Part shown: positions 25,278 through 33,416 of the stretch, in pieces
Numbering within the stretch: the stretch's first letter is position 1
Layout of the letters: every line of letters starts with the position of its first letter
Source of the DNA: Nocardia sp. NBC_01503
GTDB taxonomy: Bacteria; Actinomycetota; Actinomycetes; Mycobacteriales; Mycobacteriaceae
Direction of reading: 5' to 3'
Length of the DNA stretch: 64,000 bases
NCBI RefSeq assembly: GCF_036327755.1
Contig: NZ_CP109596.1
Span: forward strand, 6,138,001-6,202,000
The notes under the pieces: generated by a model
What the model saw: the letters and a program-made list of their open reading frames with translations, nothing else
Database searches by the model: none
What the model was told of the DNA's origin: nothing
Made by a program: the position numbers and the translations under genes

Positions 25278-26723
25278 ATGGCCGAAACACCTGTGCCCGT
25301 TCACATGACCGCCGAGGAGTTTCGCCGTCACGGCAGGGCCGCGGTGGATTGGATCGCGGATTACTGGGGGCGGGTGGAGTCCTTGCCGGTGCGATCCCCG
25401 GTGTCACCGGGGTGGGTGCGCGAGCAGTTGCCGCCCGCACCGCCGCAGGCCGGTGAGTCCTTCGATGCTGTACTCGCCGATCTCGACACGATTGTGGTTC
25501 CGGCACTGACGCATTGGCAGCATCCTGGATTCTTCGCCTACTTTCCGACCAGCACGTCCGGTCCGGCGGTGCTCGCGGAGCTGCTCGCCTCCGGGCTGAG
25601 CGTGCAGGGGATGCTGTGGCAGACCAGTCCGGCGTGTACCGAGTTGGAACAGCATGTACTCGATTGGCTCGCCGGGATGTTGGCGTTGCCGGAGAAATTC
25701 ACGTTCGCGGGCACCGGTGGCGGTGTCATCCAGGACTCGGCATCGAGCGCGATACTCGTGGCGTTGGTGGCTGCGCTACACCGGATCTCGGGCGGTGAGG
25801 TCGCCCGTGACGGTGTCGAGCGCGGTCGCTATGCGGTGTACACCTCGACGCAGGCGAACTCCGCGCTGGAGAAGGGCGTGCGCATCACCGGTCTCGGCGC
25901 ATCGTCGATCCGGTTCATCGAAACCCGTCCGGACCTGTCGATGGATCCGGACCTGCTGCGAGAGTCGATGAAAAATGATGTGGCGCAGGGCATTATCCCG
26001 GTCATGGTGATGGCCACGGTGGGCACCACCTCCACGGGTGCGGTCGATCCGGTCGAGTCGATCGGTCGGATCTGCCAGGAATTCGGGGTGTGGCTGCATG
26101 TGGACGCGGCCTATGCCGGGGTGGCCGCGGTGTGCCCGGAGTTTCGGTGGATTCATCAAGGGGTGGGCGCCTACGCCGATTCCTATGCGACCAACCCGCA
26201 TAAGTGGCTGCTCACCGCATTCGACTGCGACGCTTGCTATATCGCCGACCGGGAGGCATTGGTGGGCGCGCTGTCGGTGCTGCCGGAGTATCTGCGCAAT
26301 ACCGCGACCGACGCGGGTGCGGTGGTCGACTACCGGGACTGGCAGGTGCCCTTGGGGCGACGGTTCCGCGCGCTCAAACTCTGGGCGGTTATTCGCTGCT
26401 ACGGGGTCGAGGGATTGCGGGCGCATCTACGGCACAGTGTCGCGCTGGCACAGGAATTCGCCGCATGGGTGAGTGCGGACGAACGCTTCGAGCTGATCGC
26501 TCCGCATCGGCTGTCACTGGTCTGTTTCCGGCTTCGTGGGGCCGATGAACCCAATCAGCGGTTGCTCGAATCGCTCAACGCCTCCGGTCGGATCTATCTG
26601 TCCCACACCGTGATTCGCGGCGCGTTCACGCTTCGTCTGGCGATCGGCGGTACGGCTACCAGGTTCGAGCATGTCGCCGCCGCCTGGGATCAGATCAGCC
26701 GCAGCGCCGACGTCGGCGAGTGA
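25278..26723 (+). CDS. PLP-dependent aromatic-L-amino-acid decarboxylase (group II)
   Basis: Decarboxylates an amino acid (probably Trp, Phe, Tyr or Dopa) to an amine, 481 residues from ATG 25278. The family start is visible (FRRHGRAAVDWIADYWGRVE), then HWQHPGFFAYFPTSTSGPAV, the cofactor loop WLHVDAAYAGVAAVCPEFR, and the PLP lysine K309 in ATNPHKWLLT followed by DCDACY. Length and N-terminal pattern fit eukaryote-like aromatic decarboxylases rather than bacterial glutamate decarboxylase. A GTG at 25263 is also possible; a ribosome site (AAGGAGAACGG) lies further up at about 25229. Its 3' 210 bases overlap an opposing frame. Confidence 0.9.
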   Translation: MAETPVPVHMTAEEFRRHGRAAVDWIADYWGRVESLPVRSPVSPGWVREQLPPAPPQAGESFDAVLADLDTIVVPALTHWQHPGFFAYFPTSTSGPAVLAELLASGLSVQGMLWQTSPACTELEQHVLDWLAGMLALPEKFTFAGTGGGVIQDSASSAILVALVAALHRISGGEVARDGVERGRYAVYTSTQANSALEKGVRITGLGASSIRFIETRPDLSMDPDLLRESMKNDVAQGIIPVMVMATVGTTSTGAVDPVESIGRICQEFGVWLHVDAAYAGVAAVCPEFRWIHQGVGAYADSYATNPHKWLLTAFDCDACYIADREALVGALSVLPEYLRNTATDAGAVVDYRDWQVPLGRRFRALKLWAVIRCYGVEGLRAHLRHSVALAQEFAAWVSADERFELIAPHRLSLVCFRLRGADEPNQRLLESLNASGRIYLSHTVIRGAFTLRLAIGGTATRFEHVAAAWDQISRSADVGE

Positions 26724-27623
26724 GGGCGCACCCGGTGGGAGCAGCCCGATCCGCCGTTGTCCGAGCTCGTGCAACACGATGACCGCTGCGGAACCGCGGG
26801 GGCTCGCCACCGTGCGGAGGCTGGGTGCGGTGTCACCGACGAAGCGTTCGCAGACGCCTTCGTGTGACGCGTATACCGCCGTGAGCGCGGCCCGCAGACG
26901 CGCGACCCCGGAGCGCGTCGAAGGATTGTCCATGCCATGTCGGCATTGCCGCAGCGCCGCGACCAACGCCCGATGATCCGCCGACAGCAGTCCGCTGAAT
27001 CCCGGCGAGACATGGGGCGGTGCCATCAGCGGTCGTATCTGCTCCGCGTAGAGCGTGGGGCCGAAGTTCGCGGTGATGCGCAATACCGCTGCGCTGGAAT
27101 GGAACAGCGCCGCGGCGATATCGAGGCCCGCGCTGGCGGCGCTCGGGATACCCAGGTGTTCGTGCAGGCAGGCGTGATGCAGTGCCACCGTGGTCATCTG
27201 GGTCAGGACCGCGAAGAGACGGTGCCCCTGCACCCACCAGTCCAGCGCGGTCCAGGGGATGTCGGTCGGTGCGGTGGGCGATGGTGTCAGGGATCGGATG
27301 AGCTCCGGGGGTGCCGCGGCAGCTAAGCCGGCGAGGAGATCCGGTTCGTGCACGGGTGGGGTCTGTGCGGCGAGTCGGGCGGTGAGCTGCGGCAGGCCGC
27401 GCGTCAAAGCCGTCCGCCACAGGGTGGCGGGATCGGCTGAGACGCGTCGGATGCCGAAGAACCTGTCGTGCTCGGCCTCCCCGGCGGTGATCGGTTCGGC
27501 GTCAGCGCCCGCGAGTGGTGCGCTGCGGTGGGGCGACCACAACCCCGTCATGCTGTTCGGCAGCATTCGGGGGTTGACCAGCCACACTGGTTCGCTGATC
27601 GGTCTGCGCGAAGCTCTGCTCAT
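26514..27623 (-). CDS. Unrecognised, mostly helical protein
   Basis: A 369-residue open frame with normal high-GC third positions over most of its length. It is almost entirely predicted helix and has no signal peptide. Notable stretches are LDWWVQGHRLFAVLTQMTTV followed by ALHHACLHEHLG, and FHSSAAVLRITANFGPTLYA. The repeated His residues and helical build faintly recall the PrnB/indoleamine-dioxygenase superfamily. That would fit beside an aromatic amino acid decarboxylase, but I cannot show a heme site. The last 70 codons lie antisense to the decarboxylase gene, so the native C-terminus may be less constrained there. Confidence 0.6.
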   Translation of the reverse strand: MSRASRRPISEPVWLVNPRMLPNSMTGLWSPHRSAPLAGADAEPITAGEAEHDRFFGIRRVSADPATLWRTALTRGLPQLTARLAAQTPPVHEPDLLAGLAAAAPPELIRSLTPSPTAPTDIPWTALDWWVQGHRLFAVLTQMTTVALHHACLHEHLGIPSAASAGLDIAAALFHSSAAVLRITANFGPTLYAEQIRPLMAPPHVSPGFSGLLSADHRALVAALRQCRHGMDNPSTRSGVARLRAALTAVYASHEGVCERFVGDTAPSLRTVASPRGSAAVIVLHELGQRRIGLLPPGAPSLADVGAAADLIPGGGDMLEPGSRTADRQTKRERAANHGVGQIDPTGGVERFEQPLIGFIGPTKPETDQ

Positions 27624-27644
27624 ACCGAGTGGTGCGAGGGTCGA

Positions 27645-28202
27645 TCAGAATATGGACAGCGTGCCGGTGAGCGTGGCTTTGGTGAGACCTGGACACGATT
27701 GGCCCGACGGAGTCACCGTGTTGTCGTCCGTTACCGGATGACCGACGTAGTTGCCCGTGAGAATGGTGATCGGGAAGGTGCCGTGGCCCGCACCGGCGGA
27801 TTTGCTCTGTACGTTCACCCCGGCGGAGATCTGGCTGGTGGAACCGTCCGACCAGGTGATTTCGCCGGTACCGGTGTGGACCGAGACGTCGCCGTCGCAG
27901 GATACGAGTTCGGTTCCCTTCTCGGCCAGGCGCACCGGTGTCGAATGTCCTTGATCGACTGCCGATCCGGTGCAGTTGGTGAAGTCGATTCCGGCATTCC
28001 ATTCGATGGTCGCGGGCGCGGTGCCTATTCCAGGGGCAGCCCACGACACCGACCCCGATTCCTGACAATTCATCGTCGCCTGCGGAGCGGGAACGGGTAG
28101 TGCCGCACCGTGGGTGATCAGCGGGGGTGCGACGAGCAGAACGCCGAAAACAGCGACGGTAGCGGCCAAGCGGTGACTGGTGAACAAAAGTGTCCTTTCC
28201 AC
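27645..28202 (-). CDS. Secreted hypothetical protein
   Basis: A 185-residue exported protein. The signal peptide (RLAATVAVFGVLLVAPPLIT) ends near HGAA. The mature part is beta-rich and Thr/Gly-rich, with Cys in TMNCQESGS, DFTNCTG, VSCDGD and SCPGLT, so two disulfides are possible. GTG 28202 is used as start; TTG 28187 with AAAGGA just upstream is an equal alternative. I do not know the family; similar small exported proteins are frequent in Nocardia. Confidence 0.68.
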   Translation of the reverse strand: MERTLLFTSHRLAATVAVFGVLLVAPPLITHGAALPVPAPQATMNCQESGSVSWAAPGIGTAPATIEWNAGIDFTNCTGSAVDQGHSTPVRLAEKGTELVSCDGDVSVHTGTGEITWSDGSTSQISAGVNVQSKSAGAGHGTFPITILTGNYVGHPVTDDNTVTPSGQSCPGLTKATLTGTLSIF

Positions 28203-28771
28203 GTCCCACCCCGTCGGTCTACCGGGAATCCTCGTTGTCGACCGCACCGGGTGAGGGGTTGTCGGGAGGCGGAACAATAGACCAGCGACATTCACGTTAA
28301 CGCGTCGTCCACAGCGCGAGGGGTAGCGACGCACGGAACGATTCCACCGAAATCGCCGCTGCCGCGCTAAGGTAGCGCTGACCGGACCCGTCGGCGACGA
28401 TGCTGGGCACACTTCCAAGGAAGTACACCGCCGCCGACGGGCTACCCGAGATCCGCTGGCGCCCGATCGCAGGTCGGACGTCGGCGGCTGTGCGCCACAA
28501 CAGCGAATGCGGCACACAGTACATACACGATGCCCACCGCAGAAATATTGCGGTGGGCATCGTGCGTTCGGGTACGACAGTAGCTCACACCGGCGCCGAG
28601 TCGAGTCCGAAGTGCCTGGTATGGGACTAATTGAGGACCAAAGACCCTCACGCCGAAATTCCAACGCCCCTTGCCACTGCGGATGTCGCGGTGTTGGATG
28701 CCGTCCAGTCCGGAAGCGGTTCCCGCTGAGCGGCACGATGTTCGACGTGCTGCGTCGGCTTTGCGGGCGTG
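28203..28771. other. 569-base region without a convincing gene
   Basis: Short frames on both strands here lack ribosome sites and recognisable sequence. The only clear structure is a perfect 16-bp inverted repeat near 28545. The gap separates two minus-strand genes, a GH76 lipoprotein upstream and a secreted protein downstream, and probably holds the promoter of the latter. Confidence 0.5.
28526..28564 (-). terminator. Perfect 16-bp hairpin in the long intergenic gap
   Basis: Arms CACGATGCCCACCGCA (28526-28541) and its exact complement (28549-28564) flank an AT-rich seven-base loop. It lies about 210 bases after the GH76 gene on the same strand and may end that transcript. The lack of a T run leaves other roles open. 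Confidence 0.5.
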
Positions 28772-29935
28772 CTACGGGGTCGTCCGGTGCGGGGCGTTGA
28801 GTGCGTCCAAGGCCGCCGCCTGGGTGGCGAAGTTGGGGTGATCATCCGCCTGCGGTACACCCTGCCAGCGGAATCCGTACTCGCCGTTGGTATCGCGCAG
28901 CGAGTTCGCCTGGCGGGTGAGGAAATCGACCGACGCGACCTGCGATCGACCGGTCCGCAACAGGTCCCGGTAGCCGCGCACGAAGACACCCCGATAGATC
29001 TCGGCATCGTGGCAGGACGAACCCGGGCAGCCGGTGGCGCTCGGCTCGTCGAGAATCCCGTCCCGAATGAACGGCGACCCCTCACGAGTCGTGGTCGCGG
29101 CGATCCGATCGGCGATCCCCAGTAGCTGAGCATTGCCCGTAAGCCGGTACAGCGCAACGATTCCCGTGAGCATCTCGCCCTGCCCATAGGTCCAGCGGGT
29201 GTTCTCGTCGACCAGCACGCAGGTGTTCTCGTACTGGTCGAGATGGTCGTTCAGCACCCCGGCGGAGTCCACCAGCGCGCCTCCGGCTCCCCTGGCGAAC
29301 CAGTCCCAGGTAGCGGTGGCGTGCGCGCGATACCGCGACCGATCCGCGGCCTCGACCCGGACGCCGAGTTGCGCTGTCGCACTGAGATACAGCGCATTGG
29401 TGATCGAGTTCACCTGCCGCCACGGCCGCAGCTGCGGATCCACTCCCACACGCGCCCAAGGCATTCCACCACCGCAGAATGACGCCCGCTGCTCGTCGAG
29501 CCCGTCCACGATCGTCCGCGCCGCGGTGAGATAGCGCTCCTGCCCGGTGAGGTCGAACGCATTGATCCAGGCCAGCGCCCACCACAATTCGTCATCGTTG
29601 TATCCGGTCGTCCGAGGTAGACCGGTGCGAGCCACCTCGCCGTGCGCGTAGGTCCACTCGACATACCCGAGATATCGGCGATCCCCGGTCCCGCGCATGT
29701 AATCGATCAACGAGTTCAGTGCGTTGGCGCTCTGCCATGTACTCGCATCGTTCTCCCAGAGCCCCGTCCCATGGTCGTATCGCTCCAGCAGCCGCTCCAC
29801 CGCGCGCATCCGCCGTGGTGCGTCGATATCGGTCTCACCGGAACTCGGCTCGCTCGCGCAGCCCGCGAGCAGCACCGCGACCGCCCCGGCCACCGCGGCC
29901 CACCGAACCCTCCTGTTCGCGATCACGGCTGCCAC
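28772..29935 (-). CDS. Lipoprotein glycoside hydrolase family 76 (alpha-1,6-mannanase type)
   Basis: Probable cell-envelope enzyme of 387 residues from GTG 29935. The N-terminus is a lipoprotein signal with lipobox LLAGC (Cys26). The mature part follows the (alpha/alpha)6 GH76 pattern, with the catalytic Asp pair D114-D115 in GYNDDELWWALAW and further markers FCGGGMPWARVG, ITNALYLSATAQLG and WTYGQGEMLTGIVALYRLTG. GH76 enzymes cut alpha-1,6-mannan, so host lipomannan or fungal mannan are possible substrates. The start is uncertain: a longer frame runs upstream but precedes any signal peptide. It is divergent from the gene at 30043. Confidence 0.85.
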   Translation of the reverse strand: MAAVIANRRVRWAAVAGAVAVLLAGCASEPSSGETDIDAPRRMRAVERLLERYDHGTGLWENDASTWQSANALNSLIDYMRGTGDRRYLGYVEWTYAHGEVARTGLPRTTGYNDDELWWALAWINAFDLTGQERYLTAARTIVDGLDEQRASFCGGGMPWARVGVDPQLRPWRQVNSITNALYLSATAQLGVRVEAADRSRYRAHATATWDWFARGAGGALVDSAGVLNDHLDQYENTCVLVDENTRWTYGQGEMLTGIVALYRLTGNAQLLGIADRIAATTTREGSPFIRDGILDEPSATGCPGSSCHDAEIYRGVFVRGYRDLLRTGRSQVASVDFLTRQANSLRDTNGEYGFRWQGVPQADDHPNFATQAAALDALNAPHRTTP

Positions 29936-30042
29936 AGTATCGGCGCGAATCTGAGAGATCTCGTAGGCGACGCTCAGCCTATGACCAGAATCGCGCGGCA
30001 CTGTGGAGGGCGGAAGTTCGTCGGTGCGAGTGGAGGTGCGCG

Positions 30043-30393
30043 ATGGTCGAGTTGGAGATCGCGGGGACAACCGTGACCGTGCACGTGACCGGAGCGCATC
30101 GGGTATTGGCGCTGCGCGAGCGGCTTACGTTCGATCTATCGCAGGTCACGGCGGTGGGCCCGGCCGAAGTGGATCTGCGGCCGCCGTGGGTCCGGGCCCC
30201 CGGCACCTTCTTTCCGGGCGTGATCGCGGCCGGAACCTTCCGAGGTAAGGGGCGGAAGGAATTCTGGGATACGCACTTCGGTGGGCAGGGTGTGCGGATC
30301 GATTTGGCGGGGGCCGATTTCACCCGGCTCGTGGTCGATGTCGCGGATCCCCATACCGTGCTGCGCCAACTCCGGCGCGCCGTGGCGGCCTGA
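30043..30393 (+). CDS. Small conserved hypothetical protein
   Basis: A 116-residue protein with a firm start: GGAGG (30032-30036) precedes ATG 30043. The sequence alternates short strands (MVELEIAGTTVTVHVTGAHR, then VDLRPPWV) with one C-terminal helix (DPHTVLRQLRRAVAA). Overall it looks like a PH-like or Bet-type small barrel (RGKGRKEFWDTHFGGQGVRI). I know this type only as an uncharacterised actinomycete family. It converges on the MerR gene with a 46-base gap. Confidence 0.7.
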   Translation: MVELEIAGTTVTVHVTGAHRVLALRERLTFDLSQVTAVGPAEVDLRPPWVRAPGTFFPGVIAAGTFRGKGRKEFWDTHFGGQGVRIDLAGADFTRLVVDVADPHTVLRQLRRAVAA

Positions 30394-30439
30394 TCTGCGT
30401 GCCCGGCCGCCGCGTGTGTCAAAGCGTCTCGGGTCGGCG

Positions 30440-31378
30440 TCAACGCGTGCCGGGGGTCGGTTCGCTCGTTGTCCGGGCGAGTGCGTCGAACAACCAGCGC
30501 TGACCCGCGCCGGCGGTGGTCGAGGCGCCCATGATCTCGCCCGCTCGCTGCCAATACCGCCGAGTGCGCGGGTCCGTGTCAGGGCAGCCGGTGGCGAGTC
30601 GTGCACGGAACCCGGGTGTATCGCGGGTGGCACGCGCGGCGGCATGCGCGCCCACGAATCGATCCAGCTCCGGACCGGGGGAGGGCGCCACGCCCGCGGC
30701 GATGGCGGTCTCCGCCATTCCGCACGCCTCGCCCACCCCGGCGATCAAACCCGCTCGATCCGGAATCCGATACGGGTCGGCGCGCCAGAGCTGTTGTGAC
30801 ACGACCAGGCCGAACTGCCGGTCGATGACCAGTGTCACCAACTCGGCGTAGGCCACGACCTGCTCCGGCGTCGGATCATGGAGTCGCCCCGGCACATTCA
30901 TATCCAGAAACCCGTCGAACAACTCCGACGGCACCGGTGTGAGCACCCGTCGCCAGAACCCCACCAGCGTCTCGTACGCGGACGCACCGCTCTGCACATT
31001 CGCGAGTAATTCCAGACGTGCGGCCCGCTCGGCCGGATCGGCGTTCTCGATGGCGCGCAGACAGGCTCGCCGCCAGGCCAATCCATCGAGTTCGACATCC
31101 ACCGCCGCCCGCTCGGCCGCCACGGCATCGGCGAGCGATTGCTCACCGGTCAGCACCGCGCCGATCGCGGGCAACCCCACCCCGAGGGTGCGCAACCGCC
31201 GCACCAGTAGCAGCCGTTCGGCTGCCCGCCCGCTGTCGAACATGCGATGCCCGCCGGAGCTGCGCACCGACTCCAAAACCCCGTTGTCGCAGTAGAACCG
31301 GATGGTGCGCACCGGAACGCCGGTGAGCTGCGCCAGCTCCCCGATGCTCACCAATCCGCGAAGTGTGTCGTGGGTCAC
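30440..31378 (-). CDS. MerR-family transcriptional regulator
   Basis: Activator-type regulator of 312 residues from GTG 31378. The N-terminal winged helix (about 8-75) is clear: SIGELAQLTGVPVRTIRFYC, then GGHRMFDSGRAAERLLLVRR and the coiled dimer helix. The C-terminal 200 residues are a helical, probably ligand-binding, domain that I do not recognise. It is divergent from a mycothiol-type protein gene. The gap holds a long-spacer promoter with a central palindrome, the classic MerR target. By family behaviour it would twist that promoter into an active form on binding its effector. Confidence 0.87.
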   Translation of the reverse strand: MTHDTLRGLVSIGELAQLTGVPVRTIRFYCDNGVLESVRSSGGHRMFDSGRAAERLLLVRRLRTLGVGLPAIGAVLTGEQSLADAVAAERAAVDVELDGLAWRRACLRAIENADPAERAARLELLANVQSGASAYETLVGFWRRVLTPVPSELFDGFLDMNVPGRLHDPTPEQVVAYAELVTLVIDRQFGLVVSQQLWRADPYRIPDRAGLIAGVGEACGMAETAIAAGVAPSPGPELDRFVGAHAAARATRDTPGFRARLATGCPDTDPRTRRYWQRAGEIMGASTTAGAGQRWLFDALARTTSEPTPGTR

Positions 31379-31384
31379 TATTCC

Positions 31385-31416
31385 TTGAACCTCCACCCGG
31401 GTGGAGTTCCTACGGT
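31385..31416 (+). promoter_or_regulatory. MerR-type promoter and operator
   Basis: TTGAAC (31385-31390) and TACGGT (31411-31416) are separated by 20 bases, longer than the normal 17. The spacer contains the perfect palindrome CTCCACCCGGGTGGAG (31391-31406). Overlong spacing with a spacer dyad is the hallmark of MerR-activated promoters. It faces the gene at 31448 and sits next to the MerR start codon. Confidence 0.75.
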
Positions 31417-31447
31417 ACTAGCGCCGAAGCGAAAGGAATTCACCCCA

Positions 31448-32095
31448 ATGGCTATGACCTCCGACGATATCTGGCGGGCCGTCTCCGCCGAGCGCGTAAC
31501 CCTGGTGGAACTGCTCGAATCACTCTCCGAGCAGGATTGGGATCGCGATTCGCTCTGCGCGGAGTGGCGCATCCGCGATGTGGTCGCCCACGTCGTGCTC
31601 TCCAGCAATCCGACTCTCGGTTCACTGCTGATCAATCTGATCCGGGCGCGCGGCAGCATCACCCGCTTCGCTCGGGATACCGGAATCCGGCATGCCGAGA
31701 GCCGGAGCTCCCGGCAACTGCTGCAGGAGCTGCGTGCCACGATCGGGCTGCGCACCACCGCACCGGGCACCACGCCGGCCGATCGCCTGATGGATGTGCT
31801 CGTCCATATCCAGGACATCGCGATCCCGCTCGGCGTGCGAATCGAAATGCCCACGGCGGCAGCCCGTCTGGCGATGGAACGGGTGTGGAGCACCAAGTGG
31901 CTGTTCCACTCCGAACAGCGCCTCGCCGGTTTCCATCTCACCGCGACCGATACCGACTGGTCAGCGGGCGCGGGCACGCTCGTCGAAGCCCCGATCGCCG
32001 ACCTGCTGCTGCTCGCTTCGGGCCGCACCGCCCGCCTCGACGCCCTGACCGGCCCGGGTGCGGCCGCACTCATCCGAAAGGTAGGTGTCAGCTAG
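31448..32095 (+). CDS. Maleylpyruvate isomerase-family, mycothiol-dependent-type protein
   Basis: A 215-residue protein of the DinB-like four-helix group. The N-terminal motif (DIWRAVSAERVTLVELLESL, then SEQDWDRDSLCAEWRIRDVVAHV) is typical of mycothiol-dependent maleylpyruvate isomerase homologues. The metal His are suggested by VVAHVVLSS and DVLVHIQDIAIPLG. The ATG at 31448 has AAGGAA ten bases upstream. A MerR-type promoter drives it, so it is probably induced by a reactive or toxic small molecule and may conjugate or isomerise it using mycothiol. The actual reaction is unknown. Confidence 0.8.
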   Translation: MAMTSDDIWRAVSAERVTLVELLESLSEQDWDRDSLCAEWRIRDVVAHVVLSSNPTLGSLLINLIRARGSITRFARDTGIRHAESRSSRQLLQELRATIGLRTTAPGTTPADRLMDVLVHIQDIAIPLGVRIEMPTAAARLAMERVWSTKWLFHSEQRLAGFHLTATDTDWSAGAGTLVEAPIADLLLLASGRTARLDALTGPGAAALIRKVGVS

Positions 32096-32384
32096 CCGCG
32101 GTCGGGCGGCCGCGACGATCTTTCTGTATCGGTCGCCCAATTCGGCTCGAGACCGCACAATCATTGGATCGGCATATCCAGATCGGAATCGCCATCATGA
32201 CTCTCATATCGCTCGGCCCCCAAGGTGGTGGCAGGCACCGCAATCCGACCGCGAACGGCTGAATCGGTGTGCGCGGTAACAATATGGCGGCTTCGTGATG
32301 AGCGGATGGATACGTCGGGAGTGAGAGGTGGTGCGCGGGGGAACCCCCGAATCGCAGGCCTTTCGAAAGACCTAGGAGGACGCC

Positions 32385-32552
32385 ATGGACGAGCCGGTTT
32401 GTATGGATTGCTGGCGGCGTGACAACCTCACCTTCGTGCAGCGACTGGATCCTGCCTTCTGTAAGCCGGGACCGGCGCATCGGTGTGCGATGCACCGCGC
32501 GATGTTCGACGATCCCGGCGCCGGGGCGGGCCCGGATCGTAAGGCGGCCTAG
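32385..32552 (+). CDS. Small cysteine-rich protein, possible zinc-binding
   Basis: A 55-codon gene with an excellent ribosome site (TAGGAGGA, 32374-32380) five bases before ATG. The protein starts MDEPVCMDCWRRDNLTF and has one CxxC pair (CMDC), then single Cys in AFCKPG and HRCAMH. With nearby His this could bind zinc as a small ribbon. I do not recognise it. Two short palindromes lie just upstream (CGGGGG-AA-CCCCCG at 32336-32349 and CTTTCGAAAG near 32359), which may mark its control region. The rest of the 289-base gap before it holds no gene I can support. Confidence 0.6.
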   Translation: MDEPVCMDCWRRDNLTFVQRLDPAFCKPGPAHRCAMHRAMFDDPGAGAGPDRKAA

Positions 32553-32556
32553 CTCG

Positions 32557-33405
32557 TCAATCGCGGGATAGGTAGTCGCGCAGGGTGATTGGCGGTCGAC
32601 CGGTGTAATGCTCGATCGATTCGGTCACCCGGAAGAGTTCATGACCCGAGCCGATGGCGGCGAACATGGTCCACAGGTGGGTCAGGTGGTCGACCGCCAC
32701 CGGATCGCGATATCGGGAGATCGCGGTCTCGGCCCACTCCTCGGCGTCCACATGCGCATAGCGGACGCCGAAGTGCTCGGCCGCCGCGCCCACGGTCATG
32801 ATCTCGCCCGCCAGCCAGAGCACCGAATCCACCGGATCATCGGTGCGCAGGACACCGGCTCCCACGCCCGCCACATCATCGGCGGCGATCAAGGGCAGCA
32901 CCGTGTCCGGTGAGCCGAGCGGTAGCGCGAGAACGTCGCTGGCACCGATCGCCACCCGCAGATTCTCGAAGAAGACCGCCGCACGCAGGTGTACGGCGCC
33001 GATCTCGGCGCGATCGAGGACCTGTTCGGCCACCCAGTGCCTGCGCATATGCGGCGTTCCGGCGTTATGGGCGGATCCGAGCTGCGAGACCGCGACCACG
33101 CGATGTAGGTCGGCCTCGCGCGCCGCTGCCGCGAAAACGGCTGTGGCGTCGAGCATTCCGGCGGTGACCGGGTAGGTGAAGTACGCGCGGCGCACACCCT
33201 GCACCGCGGGTAGCACCGAGCTGATCTCGCGCAGATCCCCGCGGACCACCTCGGCGCCGAGATCCTTCAGTTCGGCGGTGCGGGCGTCATCGCTATGCAC
33301 GAAGGCGCGCACCGGCAGGCCCGCACGCAGCAGCGTCTCCGCGACCGTGCGACCGGTACCGCCCTGACTACCACCGGCCGCACCGGTGACGAGAATGGGT
33401 TCCAT
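32557..33405 (-). CDS. NmrA-like NAD(P)-binding SDR-family oxidoreductase
   Basis: Atypical extended short-chain dehydrogenase of 282 residues. The N-terminal Rossmann fold has ILVTGAAGGSQGGTGRTVAE (a stretched glycine motif of the TGxxGxxG class). AVQGVRRAYFTYPV and VVAVSQLGSAHN follow, as in the NmrA/azoreductase-like NAD(P)H:quinone group. The usual YxxxK pair is absent, as in that subgroup. GAGGAG precedes the ATG by about seven bases. The saccharopine-dehydrogenase-like gene ends 11 bases upstream, so the two form an operon. Substrate unknown. Confidence 0.82.
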   Translation of the reverse strand: MEPILVTGAAGGSQGGTGRTVAETLLRAGLPVRAFVHSDDARTAELKDLGAEVVRGDLREISSVLPAVQGVRRAYFTYPVTAGMLDATAVFAAAAREADLHRVVAVSQLGSAHNAGTPHMRRHWVAEQVLDRAEIGAVHLRAAVFFENLRVAIGASDVLALPLGSPDTVLPLIAADDVAGVGAGVLRTDDPVDSVLWLAGEIMTVGAAAEHFGVRYAHVDAEEWAETAISRYRDPVAVDHLTHLWTMFAAIGSGHELFRVTESIEHYTGRPPITLRDYLSRD

Positions 33406-33416
33406 CGCTGTTCTCC

